Shown here: positions 8,401 through 15,491 of the stretch, one piece after another
How the letters are laid out: each line of letters starts with the position of its first letter
How positions within the stretch are numbered: the first letter of the stretch is position 1
NCBI GenBank assembly: GCA_965364515.1
Contig: CBDTXZ010000031.1
Span: 1-23,373, forward strand
DNA: 23,373 nucleotides
Direction of reading: 5' to 3'
DNA from: JAHEDH01 sp965364515
Lineage (GTDB): Bacteria; Actinomycetota; Acidimicrobiia; Spongiisociales; ZC4RG35
Made by a program: the position numbers and the translations under genes
Notes under the pieces: generated by a model
The model's input: only the letters and a program-made list of their open reading frames with translations
The model's database searches: none
What the model was told of the DNA's origin: nothing

Positions 8401-8780
8401 TGCTCGGCGCGATGGAGCGGCAGTACCAGCGCTCCAAGATCCAGGAGGAGTCGATGCTCTACGAGCAGAGGAAGCAGTCCGGCGAGCTTCCCATCATCGG
8501 AGTCAACACATTCCTCTCTCCGGAAGGCTCTCCGTTCGTGGTCCCCGATTCGCTCGTGCGTTCGGCCGACGACGACAAGAATCGCATGATCGGTGAGATC
8601 GAGCGCTTCAAGCGCAGGCGTCCCGACGCCACTGCGGCGGCGTTGCGGCAACTGCAGGAGGCTGCGGTCGACGGTGCCAACGTGTTCGAGGCCCTCCTCG
8701 CGGCGGCCCCGGTCGCGTCGCTCGGGCAGATGTCGGAGGCCCTCTACGAGATCGGCGGCCGTTACCGGCGCAACATGTAG
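5466..8780 (+). CDS. icmF: Fused isobutyryl-CoA mutase (IcmF), adenosylcobalamin-dependent
   Basis: 1104 aa, the usual IcmF size, with small subunit, G-protein chaperone and large subunit in one chain. It interconverts isobutyryl-CoA and n-butyryl-CoA by a radical carbon-skeleton rearrangement in the cytoplasm. Residues 1-135 form the B12-binding domain with DGHD (His16 the base-off cobalt ligand) and FGGGGGTI. Residues about 185-400 are a MeaB-like GTPase: Walker A GTGGAGKS (194-201), VETSGIGQS and NKAD (334-337). After a helical linker, the substrate-binding barrel (about 520-1100) has RMF (Phe567), GYHMAEAGANPITQ (His791, Gln802) and NENPLQGSF. Phe and Gln at these places match isobutyryl-CoA mutases rather than methylmalonyl-CoA mutase. 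The gene appears leaderless. Its last 173 nt are overlapped by an antisense response regulator gene. Role: branched-chain acyl-CoA/valine catabolism or polyketide starter supply. Confidence 0.96.
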   Translation: MDALRFVTATSLFDGHDASINIFRRLLQARGVEVIHLGHNRSVDEIVDAAVSEDAHAVAVTSYQGGHLEFFRYLRERLTESGATGVAVFGGGGGTILPDEIAALRDEGTAHLYSPDDGRTMGLEGMVDDMITRSTRHERELTGAQVAGLDRDDHAGLAAAITAVENHSEKYSDVIDGMARQAESLSIPVIGITGTGGAGKSSLTDELVRRLVLGDPERTIAVLSVDPTRRRSGGALLGDRIRMNVLPNPRVYMRSMATRASNIAVSAAIEASIDLCKLAGFDLVIVETSGIGQSGSEIVDLVDRSIYVMTPEYGAATQLEKIDMIDLADAVVINKADRQGADDALRDVRKQFRRNHNRFGTADSELPVFKTVAAQFNDPGTTDLYRHIVSEFLGAEDQPDLTAAAPTTDVVPSSRRRYLSEVVKELNDERARIADQAAVARRWQRHVEVAEEGLVDDSVAGSVREAAAGLESQLPEEVRRSLDDWDELLDRYRADTLEFEVRGRERSLPLVTQTLSGSRMPKIAVPNFSDWGDRLRWLRNENLPGHYPFTSGIYPLKRPDEDPTRMFAGEGTPEQTNRRFHYLSSEMPAKRLSTAFDSVTLYGEDPAERLDIYGKVGNSGVSIASLDDIKRLYSGFDLLDPSTSVSMTINGPAPMILAFFMRAAIDQRCERYIVEHGLEERVEEVLSERFPDRDRPVYRGDLPDGHDGLGLMLLGITGADVLDPDTYARLAAEAVSTVRGTVQADILKEDQAQNTCIFSTEFALGLMADIQEWFISHDVRNFYSVSISGYHMAEAGANPITQLAFTLANGFTFVESYLAAGMDIDDFAPNLSFFFSNGLDPEYAVIGRVARRIWARAMRLRYGANERSQKLKYHIQTSGRSLHAQEISFNDIRTTLQALYAVYDNCNSLHTNAYDEAVTTPTEESVRRALAIQLIINRELGMTKNENPLQGSFIIEELTDLVEEAVLTEFMRLDDRGGVLGAMERQYQRSKIQEESMLYEQRKQSGELPIIGVNTFLSPEGSPFVVPDSLVRSADDDKNRMIGEIERFKRRRPDATAAALRQLQEAAVDGANVFEALLAAAPVASLGQMSEALYEIGGRYRRNM

Positions 8781-9150
8781 ACGGCGGCCAGGCGGCCTCG
8801 ACCACTTCACGAAGACGAAGCACGACTTCTCTCGGCGTCACGGGCTTGTCGACATAGAGGCTCGCCCCCGCCTCCAGGCCCCGTTCGACGTCGTCTGGTC
8901 TCGTCGGCGCGATCACAATGAGTATGGGCAGTCGGGGCTGCAGGGACCGTATGTGCCTGCACACGGCGAGGCCGTCCACCTCCGGCATCATCACGTCGAG
9001 TACGACGATGTCCAACTGGTCCGACTCGAACGCGCTGATCGCTTCGAGCCCGTTGTTCGCCGTCGTGACCTCGTAGCCCTCTCGCCCGAGCCAGGCCGTG
9101 TAGAGGAACTGGATGTCGTTTTCGTCTTCAGCGACGAGCACCTTGCTCAT
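8608..9150 (-). CDS. Single-domain response regulator with antisense-overlapping tail
   Basis: 180 aa. Residues 1-120 form a receiver domain: VLVAEDEND acidic pocket, phospho-Asp52 in VVLDVMMPEVDG, and Lys102 in LYVDKP. The conserved switch Thr/Ser at the end of strand beta-4 is replaced by Ile80 (LIVIAPT, aligned with CheY MVTAEA). No DNA-binding domain follows. The last 60 residues are Arg/Pro-rich and their codons are mostly antisense to the 3' end of icmF, so the tail may be an accidental read-through to the first available stop. The start is secure: AAGGAGGC lies 8 nt before the ATG. It diverges from the ABC exporter. It may receive phosphate from a remote kinase and act by protein contact. 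Confidence 0.85.
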   Translation of the reverse strand: MSKVLVAEDENDIQFLYTAWLGREGYEVTTANNGLEAISAFESDQLDIVVLDVMMPEVDGLAVCRHIRSLQPRLPILIVIAPTRPDDVERGLEAGASLYVDKPVTPREVVLRLREVVEAAWPPSTCCAGNGRRSRRGPPTSARATRPGPPRGGPRTRWHRRPQPPAVAATPPQWRRDACA

Positions 9151-9256
9151 GTGAAGCCTCCTTGCGTACCGGCTCTTCGTCGGCTGCTGATGGAGCGAGT
9201 CGAGGGGTGGCGACGCAGTCGTCGAGAATTGCCGGGCGCGAGCCGCTGGACAGGCA

Positions 9257-9262
9257 TATCGT
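9257..9262 (+). promoter_or_regulatory. Possible -10 element TATCGT of the ABC exporter operon
   Basis: The element lies 26 nt before the ATG at 9289, in the divergent gap with the response regulator. No good -35 at normal spacing was seen, so this is weak. Confidence 0.25.
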
Positions 9263-9288
9263 GAAAGGCTCCGTCTGCCCAGTCTGTC

Positions 9289-11007
9289 ATGCCCGCGCCC
9301 GATTACCGATCGACACTCGAGTACCTGCGACCCTTCCGAGGAAGGGTCCTGCTGCTCGCGGCCGTCCTGATCGCAGGTATCGGTTTCCAGCTCGGGGCAC
9401 CCCTCATCCTCCGTCGTTTCATCGATGCGGCTCTCGGTGTGGTGGCGGTCGAGTCCCTCGCCACCCTCGGTGTCTTGTACCTCGCGCTTGCGATCGGCAA
9501 CCAATTGCTCTCCGCCGTGGCCAGCTATCTCGGTGCAGACGTCGGATGGAGAGCCACCAACGAGTTGCGGGCCGACATGGCAGAACATCTGATCGGGCTC
9601 GACATGAGCTATCACACGTCGACCACGCCTGGCGAGTTGATCGAGCGAGTCGACGGTGACGTGACTGCGGTGTCGCAGTTCATCGCCAGGTTCATGGTGA
9701 AGCTGCTCGGTTCCGGTCTCTTGCTCGTAGGCGTCCTCGTCGTCTCGTGGATGACCGATGTGCGAATGGGGCTGGGCATCACCGCATACGTGATGGTCGT
9801 GCTCGTGCTTCTCTTGCGCATGCGGTCGATGGCCGTCTCGGCTGCCGAGGAGGAGCGCGAGACGTCGGCGCAGCTCTATGGCTTCATCGAGGAGCGGCTT
9901 GCCGGGATCGAGGACATTCGGGCGAACGGTGGCGGTGCGGCTTCGATGGCGTCGTTCGTGCCCGTGTCGACGGACTTCTTCAGTCGAACGAGGGCCGCAT
10001 GGCGCAAACGAGCCCAGTTCTGGGTGGCGTCCAACACCGCCTTCTGGTCGGGTGACATCATCGCGCTCGCCCTCGGTGTGGCGCTGGTCACTGCAGACGC
10101 CGTCACCGTGGGCACTGCGTTTCTGCTGCTCCAGTACACCCAACTCGTTCGGGTCCCCATCGAGCAGGTCTCTCAGGAGTTCCAGGAGCTGCAGAAGGCG
10201 GCCGGTGGGATCCTTCGGATCGATGGCATCAGGCGACTGGCGTCTTCCATGCGTACCGGGTCGGCCAAATTGCCCGAAGGTGCGCTCTCGGTCCGCTTCG
10301 GCGACGTTGGGTTCTCCTACGACGACACACCGATCCTGTCCGGGCTCGACCTCGAGATCGAGGCGGGCACGACGGTCGGCGTGGTCGGGAGGACCGGCGG
10401 AGGCAAGACCACGATCACGCGATTGATCTCTCGGCTGTACCAGCCCGTTTCGGGGTTCGTCGAGCTCGGTGGCGTTCGCCTCGATCGGGTCTCCGAGACC
10501 GAGCTCCGTCGCCACGTCGGTGTGGTCACCCAGGACGTGCAGCTGTTTGCAGCATCGGTTCGGGACAATCTCACGTACTTCGACACGAGTCGGTCGGACA
10601 GCGAGATCCTCGAGATCCTGCACGGAGCCGGCCTCGGCGACTGGATCGACGCGCTGGGTTTGGACTCGGTCGTAGGCGCCGATGGGGCGGGGTTGAGTGC
10701 GGGTGAGAGCCAGTTGCTCGCCTTCGCCAGGGTGTTCCTGCAGTCACCGGGGCTGGTCCTGCTGGACGAGCCGTCGTCTCGGCTCGACCCGGCGACCGAG
10801 TCGTTGCTGGCAACGGCGACGGAACGTCTGTTCTCCGGTCGGACGGTGATCATCGTTGCGCACCGTCTCGACACGCTTCGGGTGGTCGACGAGATCATGG
10901 TGATCTCGGACGGAGCCGTCCTCGAACGCGGCGCCCGCGACGTGCTGCTCGGTGATCCGGAATCGGCGTTCAGTGCGATGGTGGCGGCCGGCGAGGCTTT
11001 GACATGA
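9289..11007 (+). CDS. ABC exporter half-transporter, subunit 1 (permease-ATPase)
   Basis: 572 aa: an N-terminal six-helix type I exporter domain (about 15-310) fused to an ATPase domain (about 330-570). Motifs: Walker A GRTGGGKT (367-374), Q-loop TQD, Walker B LVLLDEP with catalytic Glu494, H-loop His525. The signature motif is degenerate, LSAGES (469-474) instead of LSGGQ. This complements the next subunit, which has a canonical signature but lacks the catalytic Glu. Together they predict a heterodimer with one active and one degenerate ATP site, as in TM287/288-type exporters. Substrate unknown (lipid, peptide or drug). The stop overlaps the start of the next gene (ATGA). The ATG at 9289 has no good Shine-Dalgarno close by. 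Confidence 0.92.
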   Translation: MPAPDYRSTLEYLRPFRGRVLLLAAVLIAGIGFQLGAPLILRRFIDAALGVVAVESLATLGVLYLALAIGNQLLSAVASYLGADVGWRATNELRADMAEHLIGLDMSYHTSTTPGELIERVDGDVTAVSQFIARFMVKLLGSGLLLVGVLVVSWMTDVRMGLGITAYVMVVLVLLLRMRSMAVSAAEEERETSAQLYGFIEERLAGIEDIRANGGGAASMASFVPVSTDFFSRTRAAWRKRAQFWVASNTAFWSGDIIALALGVALVTADAVTVGTAFLLLQYTQLVRVPIEQVSQEFQELQKAAGGILRIDGIRRLASSMRTGSAKLPEGALSVRFGDVGFSYDDTPILSGLDLEIEAGTTVGVVGRTGGGKTTITRLISRLYQPVSGFVELGGVRLDRVSETELRRHVGVVTQDVQLFAASVRDNLTYFDTSRSDSEILEILHGAGLGDWIDALGLDSVVGADGAGLSAGESQLLAFARVFLQSPGLVLLDEPSSRLDPATESLLATATERLFSGRTVIIVAHRLDTLRVVDEIMVISDGAVLERGARDVLLGDPESAFSAMVAAGEALT

Positions 11008-12767
11008 GCTCGTTCGCCATCGTCCTCGAGTTGATGCGCTACCGACCATGGCGCTTTGTGGCATCGGCCGCCCTCTGGTCGCTCATGCATGGATCGCCGG
11101 TGGTCTTCGGCTATCTCATCGGACGGATCTTCGACGAGCTCTCGGGCGGAGCCACCGTCGAGTCGAATCCTTGGGTTCTGGTCGTGGTGTTCGCCGCGAT
11201 CGCACTCGGGCGCAACGTCGTGCTCTGGTTCGGCGAGATCATCTGGATCGACCACTGGCTCGAGCAGAGCCTCCAGCTGAGGCGGAACATGCTTCGGTGG
11301 TTGCTCGAGGCGCCTGGTTCGCGGGTGATCGAGATGTCGACCGGTGGCTCCATCTCGACGTTCCGTGACGATGTGGACGACGTGATGGAGTATCTCGAGA
11401 GCTATGTCGATGGTGGCGGCTTCATCATCTTCGGGCTCGGGGCACTGGGTGTCATGGCATCGATAGACGCAGGCCTGACACTCGTGCTGCTGGTGCCGCT
11501 CCTGCTGACGCTCGTGTTGACGCAGGCGCTCGTTCCCGAGATCCGCAGGAGGAGACGTGAGATGCGTTTCGCCACCGAGACGGTGACGGGCTTCGTCGGC
11601 GAGATGTTCGGTTCTGTTCAGGCTGTCAAACTCGCTGGTGCCCGATCTTCGATGCTGACGCACTTTCGGGCCTTGAACGAGCATCGACGGAAGAAGGCGC
11701 TCAGGGACACCTTCCTCACCGAGGCGCTCCGCTCCATCAACGTGAACATGGCGTCCATCGCAGTGGCGATCACACTGATCGCCGTTTCGGGCCGCGTCGG
11801 GTCTCCCGAGTTCACCATCGGCGATCTGACCGTGTTTCTCACCTATCTCCCGAGGCTGGCAGGGAACATGGCGTGGATCGGCAACATCTTCGCTCAACAT
11901 CGTCGAGCAGGCATTGCGTTCGAGCGCATCCAGACGGTCACGGTGGACGCTCCTCCTCAGGCGATCCTCGATCGATCCGCCGTGCAGTTCTCGCAGAAGC
12001 CACCGGATGTGACGCCGCCCGACATCGCAGATCACTTCGAGACGCTGGAGCTGCTCGGCGTCGTGTACACGCATCCCGACGGAGCGGTCGGCCTCCGTGA
12101 CATCGATCTCGTTGTGTCCCGAGGTGAGTTCGTCGTGATCACCGGCAAGATCGGCTCAGGCAAGTCCCTCGTTCTCCGAGGGATGCTCGGTCTGGTGCCG
12201 ACCGTTGGCGAGATCCGCTGGAACGGCCGGCCGGTGGAGGATCCGGCGAGTTTCTTCATCCCGCCCAGGACCGCCTACACGCCCCAGGTGCCGAGGCTCT
12301 TCTCCGACACACTGGCCAACAACATCTCCTTCGGGCGGCCCGTGACGGGTCGGGAGCTGATGCGGGCGGCTCGGCTGGCAGTTCTCGAGGACGACGTCGA
12401 TCGGCTCGAGCACGGCTACGAGACGATGGTCGGCGCTCGCGGCGTGAAGCTCTCGGGTGGCCAGATGCAACGCTCGGCGGCGGCCCGTATGTTTGCGACG
12501 CAGGCGGAGCTGCTGGTCTTCGACGATCTGTCGTCTGCCCTCGATGTCGAGACGGAAGCCAGGCTGTGGGAGGGTATCTTCGCCGGCCGCAGTGAGGTGA
12601 CGTCTTTGGTCGTGTCGCACCGGCGACCGGCGCTGCGGCGCGCCGATCGCATCTATCTCATGGAAGGCGGCCGAGTGGCGGCGTCGGGAACGCTCGACGA
12701 ACTCCTCGAGAGCTCCTCGCTGATGAGGGAACTCTGGACCGCCGGAGACGAGCGCGAGTCCCGATAG
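11004..12767 (+). CDS. ABC exporter half-transporter, subunit 2 (permease-ATPase)
   Basis: 587 aa, same architecture as its upstream partner: transmembrane domain about 15-310, ATPase about 345-587. Motifs: Walker A GKIGSGKS (381-388), Q-loop TPQVP, canonical signature LSGGQMQR (483-490), Walker B LLVFDDLSSALD with Asp508 replacing the catalytic Glu, H-loop His539 in VVSHRR. Its own nucleotide site pairs with the degenerate signature of subunit 1 and should bind ATP without efficient hydrolysis. Its signature completes the active site of subunit 1. It is translationally coupled to subunit 1 by a 4-nt overlap (11004-11007). Its TAG stop codon is the first half of the TAGGAT -10 element of the next gene. 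Confidence 0.92.
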   Translation: MSSFAIVLELMRYRPWRFVASAALWSLMHGSPVVFGYLIGRIFDELSGGATVESNPWVLVVVFAAIALGRNVVLWFGEIIWIDHWLEQSLQLRRNMLRWLLEAPGSRVIEMSTGGSISTFRDDVDDVMEYLESYVDGGGFIIFGLGALGVMASIDAGLTLVLLVPLLLTLVLTQALVPEIRRRRREMRFATETVTGFVGEMFGSVQAVKLAGARSSMLTHFRALNEHRRKKALRDTFLTEALRSINVNMASIAVAITLIAVSGRVGSPEFTIGDLTVFLTYLPRLAGNMAWIGNIFAQHRRAGIAFERIQTVTVDAPPQAILDRSAVQFSQKPPDVTPPDIADHFETLELLGVVYTHPDGAVGLRDIDLVVSRGEFVVITGKIGSGKSLVLRGMLGLVPTVGEIRWNGRPVEDPASFFIPPRTAYTPQVPRLFSDTLANNISFGRPVTGRELMRAARLAVLEDDVDRLEHGYETMVGARGVKLSGGQMQRSAAARMFATQAELLVFDDLSSALDVETEARLWEGIFAGRSEVTSLVVSHRRPALRRADRIYLMEGGRVAASGTLDELLESSSLMRELWTAGDERESR

Positions 12768-12770
12768 GAT
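12765..12770 (+). promoter_or_regulatory. -10 element TAGGAT built on the preceding stop codon
   Basis: The first three bases are the TAG stop of the ABC exporter gene. The element lies 6 nt before the GTG at 12777, the same layout as icmF. It implies a separate leaderless transcript for the metallo-hydrolase. Confidence 0.55.
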
Positions 12771-12776
12771 CGGTGC

Positions 12777-13424
12777 GTGCTCATCGACGGCCGCCCGCTC
12801 TGGTTCGCCCAGACCAATACCTGGGTCGTGGCCCGTGAGCGGGGCAGCGCGGCGATCGTCGTCGATGCCCCACCCGACCCCGACGGCGTGCTGGAACTGT
12901 TGGGAGCCCACGATCTGACACCGGTGGCGCTGCTCGTCACCCATGGACACGTCGACCACGTCGGCGGAGCGGGCGCACTCACGCGGCGTCTCGCCGTGAG
13001 CGCCTACGTGCATCCCGATGACGACTTCCTCACGCTCGACCCGTCGAGCCAGTTGAGAATGCTGTTCGGGATGACACCACCGGGAGACTTCGAGCCACCT
13101 GAGACCTTCGAGGCGATCGCAGGCGGCGATCGCCTCGATCTGGCCGGGCTGGAGATCGACGTGATGCACACCCCGGGTCACACTCCGGGCCATTGTTGCT
13201 TTCTGATCGAGGACGAAGGAGTGCTCTTCTCTGGTGATCAGTTGTTCGCCGGCTCGATCGGGCGCACCGATCTGCCGGGCGGCGACACCGGCCAACTGAT
13301 GGAGTCGATGCGGTCGCGAGTGATGCCGCTCTCAGACGACGTGAGGGTGCTCCCGGGGCACGGCCCTGAGACCACGATCGGTACCGAGCGGCGCACCAAT
13401 CCGTTCCGGTCGCATTGGCAGTGA
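12777..13424 (+). CDS. MBL-fold metallo-hydrolase, glyoxalase II-like
   Basis: 215 aa, compact single-domain metallo-beta-lactamase fold. The metal-binding signature is THGHVDHVGG (His56, His58, Asp60, His61). Further ligands are the His in MHTPGHTPGH, the Asp in LFSGDQLFAGSIGRTDLPGG, and the His in VLPGHGPETT. The GSIGRTDLPGGD segment is typical of small glyoxalase II-like (YcbL-type) thioester hydrolases. The likely role is hydrolysis of a thioester such as an S-acyl low-molecular-weight thiol; the substrate is not proven. The GTG at 12777 is preferred because of the TAGGAT element 6 nt upstream. Its stop is 7 nt from the convergent S51 peptidase stop. Confidence 0.88.
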   Translation: MLIDGRPLWFAQTNTWVVARERGSAAIVVDAPPDPDGVLELLGAHDLTPVALLVTHGHVDHVGGAGALTRRLAVSAYVHPDDDFLTLDPSSQLRMLFGMTPPGDFEPPETFEAIAGGDRLDLAGLEIDVMHTPGHTPGHCCFLIEDEGVLFSGDQLFAGSIGRTDLPGGDTGQLMESMRSRVMPLSDDVRVLPGHGPETTIGTERRTNPFRSHWQ

Positions 13425-13431
13425 GTCTCGT

Positions 13432-14070
13432 TCAGAGTGTCGACCGGTTCACGGGCGCGGCGCCGCGGTGGTCCAGGCGCTGCGCCCCGGCAGCTCCGAC
13501 GGCAGACACGGAGCCCGAACGGAAGACGACCCCTCCGCATTCCGGCAGCCCCCATCGAGGGATGTCATCTGGCAGATCCAGGTCCCACCAGTTCGAGCCG
13601 TCGAAGTGTGGGATGGCGACCCCCTCCACCAGCCCCAGTCCTTCGGTCACGCCGCCACCCGGAATGGCTGTGTAGGTGCAGAGCACCATCGCCCCTGCGC
13701 TCGCCCCCGAGATCGTGCCACCGCCGGCCCAGGCACCGACGAGTGCTTCGTGGACATCTCCGACGAGGACGTCCAGGAGTCGCTTCGGTGAGCCGCCGGG
13801 GAGCACGATCAGTGCCGCCGACCGAGCTGCCTCGACGAACTCTCTGGACCCGCTTCGCGGATCTGCCGCGGCGACGACCCTGCGGTTCGTGAGTCGCGAG
13901 TAGTAGCGAACCGCATTGGCGCCGGCGATGTCGAACTCACGGCCGGGCGCGGCGGCCCCGGCCAGGACGACCACATCTCCGGCGGGAGCCCGATCGAGCA
14001 GCTCAGCATCCATGTCCACGCAGCGACTCCCGAATTCGGCGCCACCTTGCAGGCAGATCACGCCGTTCAC
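13432..14070 (-). CDS. Peptidase S51 / class I glutamine amidotransferase-like protein
   Basis: 212 aa. The fold marks are NGVICLQGGAEFG at the N-terminus, then VVVLAGAAAPGREFDIAGAN, ALIVLPGGSPKRLLDVL, and the nucleophile elbow GTISGASAGAMVL (Ser124). Later come IPHFD (His155) and GLPECGGVV (Glu177), which fit the Ser-His-Glu set of the S51 (dipeptidase E/cyanophycinase) clan. It may cleave acidic dipeptides or an isopeptide, but the substrate is unknown. The GTG at 14070 is chosen because it overlaps the TGA of the upstream metallo-hydrolase by 4 nt (GTGA), implying translational coupling. It is the last gene of the dodecin/metallo-hydrolase operon. Confidence 0.83.
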   Translation of the reverse strand: MNGVICLQGGAEFGSRCVDMDAELLDRAPAGDVVVLAGAAAPGREFDIAGANAVRYYSRLTNRRVVAAADPRSGSREFVEAARSAALIVLPGGSPKRLLDVLVGDVHEALVGAWAGGGTISGASAGAMVLCTYTAIPGGGVTEGLGLVEGVAIPHFDGSNWWDLDLPDDIPRWGLPECGGVVFRSGSVSAVGAAGAQRLDHRGAAPVNRSTL

Positions 14071-15050
14071 GAGGTCGACCGCCGATAGAACCAGAGCTCG
14101 CCCTCGGGGAAGCTCGTCACCCGGTTGCGGGTCCGCAGGTGCTCGAGATGTGACACGGTCTCTCGGAGCGCCAGTCGTTGCTCGATGCTGTCGAGGTTTG
14201 GGCGATAGGACTCCAACATCACCTCCCATGCCGTGTGAGGGGCCTGCGACACCACATCCAACATCCCCGACAGGCGTCGATCGTGGTGGAGTGAGATCTG
14301 TTCGGCTCTCTTGGCGCCGTGTTCGACGACTCCGCCATGAGCCGGATAGGTGAGGCCGATTCCGAGGTCGATGAGTCTGCCGAGCGATTCGAGGTATTGG
14401 CCGAGAACGTCCGTCCTCTGGTCGTCGAACATGATCACCGGGGTGATCCGGGGAAGGACATGGTCACCCGAGAAGAGGATCCCGGTGAGCGAGTCCCGGA
14501 GGCAGATGTGGCTGGCCTCGTGACCCGGCGTGTGCAGGACCTCGAGGTGGCGATCGCTACCAATGGCGATGTGGTCCCCATCGGCGACGACAAAGTCCGG
14601 CTCGCGCATGAGCGGCATGAACGGAGCCCGGCTGGCGACGTCCACGAACCCCGATCTGGCCTGGTCGGGGACGCCGTGTCGCCTGGCGAGCGCCCGAATC
14701 GACTCGGCGAATCCGGCGGTGTCGTTGTATCTCGGGAGCCTGTCCACCGAGCGTTCGTGCATGACGATCCGACAATCCCACTCTTCCGAGATCCGCGGTG
14801 CCATCCCCACATGGTCGGGGTGGAGGTGGGTCACGACGAGGCGATCGATCGACAGGGGATCGATGCCGAGCTCACGAACGCCGGCTTCGAGCGCTTCGCG
14901 TCCCTCACGCCAATCCACGCCACAGTCGATCAACGTCGTCGAATCTCCCTCGATGAGGTAGCAGTTGACCCACGCCGGGCTCCGGAACGGCAACGGGACC
15001 GAGACTGCCGAGAAGCCGTGTCCGAGCGATCGGGGTCGGGGGAGACCCAC
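14067..15050 (-). CDS. MBL-fold metallo-hydrolase with C-terminal winged-helix-like domain
   Basis: 327 aa. The hydrolase domain (about 15-250) shows VNCYLIEGDSTTLIDCGVDW, the metal signature THLHPDHVGM (His75, His77, Asp79, His80), HTPGHEASHICL, LFSGDHVLPRITP and YPAHGGVVEHG. The C-terminal 75 residues (HHDRRLSGMLDVVSQ onward, TAWEVM, ETVSHLEHLRTRNRV) look like the winged-helix appendage of LACTB2-type hydrolases. Members hydrolyse esters, thioesters or RNA; the substrate here is not determined. The GTG at 15050 starts one base after the dodecin stop, and no better start lies nearby. A 4-nt overlap couples it to the S51-like gene. A different MBL enzyme lies nearby on the plus strand (12777-13424). 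Confidence 0.87.
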   Translation of the reverse strand: MGLPRPRSLGHGFSAVSVPLPFRSPAWVNCYLIEGDSTTLIDCGVDWREGREALEAGVRELGIDPLSIDRLVVTHLHPDHVGMAPRISEEWDCRIVMHERSVDRLPRYNDTAGFAESIRALARRHGVPDQARSGFVDVASRAPFMPLMREPDFVVADGDHIAIGSDRHLEVLHTPGHEASHICLRDSLTGILFSGDHVLPRITPVIMFDDQRTDVLGQYLESLGRLIDLGIGLTYPAHGGVVEHGAKRAEQISLHHDRRLSGMLDVVSQAPHTAWEVMLESYRPNLDSIEQRLALRETVSHLEHLRTRNRVTSFPEGELWFYRRSTS

Positions 15051-15051
15051 G

Positions 15052-15273
15052 TCAGCCGTGCACCGATTCTTTGACGACGAAGGTGATGTCGATGACCACC
15101 TCGAACTCGGTGGGCACGCCCGACGAGTCGACGATTCCCCCCGTCCGGACGACATCGAACCGGACGATTTCGTCGATGGTCACGGCAGCACGGGCGAGCA
15201 CGGTTCGAACCGCATCTTCGATCGAGTCCGGAGAGGAGCCCGAAAGCCTGACGATCTTCGTTATCTGAGACAT
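15052..15273 (-). CDS. Dodecin-like protein lacking the flavin-stacking Trp
   Basis: 73 aa, the usual dodecin length. The pattern TKIVRLSGSSPDSIEDAVRTVLARA (helix), TIDEIVRFDVVRTGG, and terminal strand FEVVIDITFVVKE matches the beta-alpha-beta-beta dodecin fold, a hollow dodecamer that stores riboflavin/FMN/CoA-type ligands. The Trp that stacks on the isoalloxazine ring (VVWAEV in Halobacterium, LDWFEV in Mycobacterium) is Arg38 here (IVRFDV), so flavin binding is doubtful. ATG 15273 follows GTG 15276 directly. ATG is preferred because TACGCT lies exactly 6 nt upstream. It is the first gene of a tight operon with the metallo-hydrolase and S51-like protein. Confidence 0.82.
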   Translation of the reverse strand: MSQITKIVRLSGSSPDSIEDAVRTVLARAAVTIDEIVRFDVVRTGGIVDSSGVPTEFEVVIDITFVVKESVHG

Positions 15274-15279
15274 CACCCA

Positions 15280-15285
15280 AGCGTA
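15280..15285 (-). promoter_or_regulatory. -10 element TACGCT, likely leaderless start of the dodecin operon
   Basis: On the minus strand TACGCT-N6-ATG (15273). Identical hexamer and spacing to the protease gene at 2811. Confidence 0.55.
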
Positions 15286-15301
15286 GAGCGACGTCGGTCA
15301 C

Positions 15302-15439
15302 TCATGCCCCGGCCGCCACCTGGCGCTGGTCAGGCGACTCGACCTCGCCGGCCGGGAGTCGGATCTCGAATGCCGGTGAATCGCCGTGATTCACGTACCG
15401 AGCCAGCCTCCGTGGAGGGGCTTGTGCAGAGAGGGGCAT
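15302..15439 (-). CDS. Doubtful small ORF, 45 aa
   Basis: Starts MPLSAQAPPRRLARY and ends DQRQVAAGA. The frame stays open upstream of the ATG for about 21 codons. No Shine-Dalgarno is seen, and no known family is recognised. It lies 28 nt before the dodecin start. It could be the 3' part of a frame-shifted gene whose 5' part is the 20-aa ORF at 15492-15554, or non-coding leader. Confidence 0.2.
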   Translation of the reverse strand: MPLSAQAPPRRLARYVNHGDSPAFEIRLPAGEVESPDQRQVAAGA

Positions 15440-15491
15440 ACGTGCGTTCGAACTTGGACTGCTCGTACCGGTCGGCACGACTCCGTTCGAG

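Noticed and set aside
6702..8810. Very long open frame on the minus strand opposite icmF (about 700 codons)
   Set aside because: It lies antisense to the strongly conserved IcmF coding region, and its translation is Arg/His/Asp-rich without any domain. It is a GC-rich shadow of the real gene.
15440..15455. GTTCGAAC motif as a T-loop of a tRNA
   Set aside because: The flanking bases do not pair into a T-stem and no cloverleaf can be drawn.
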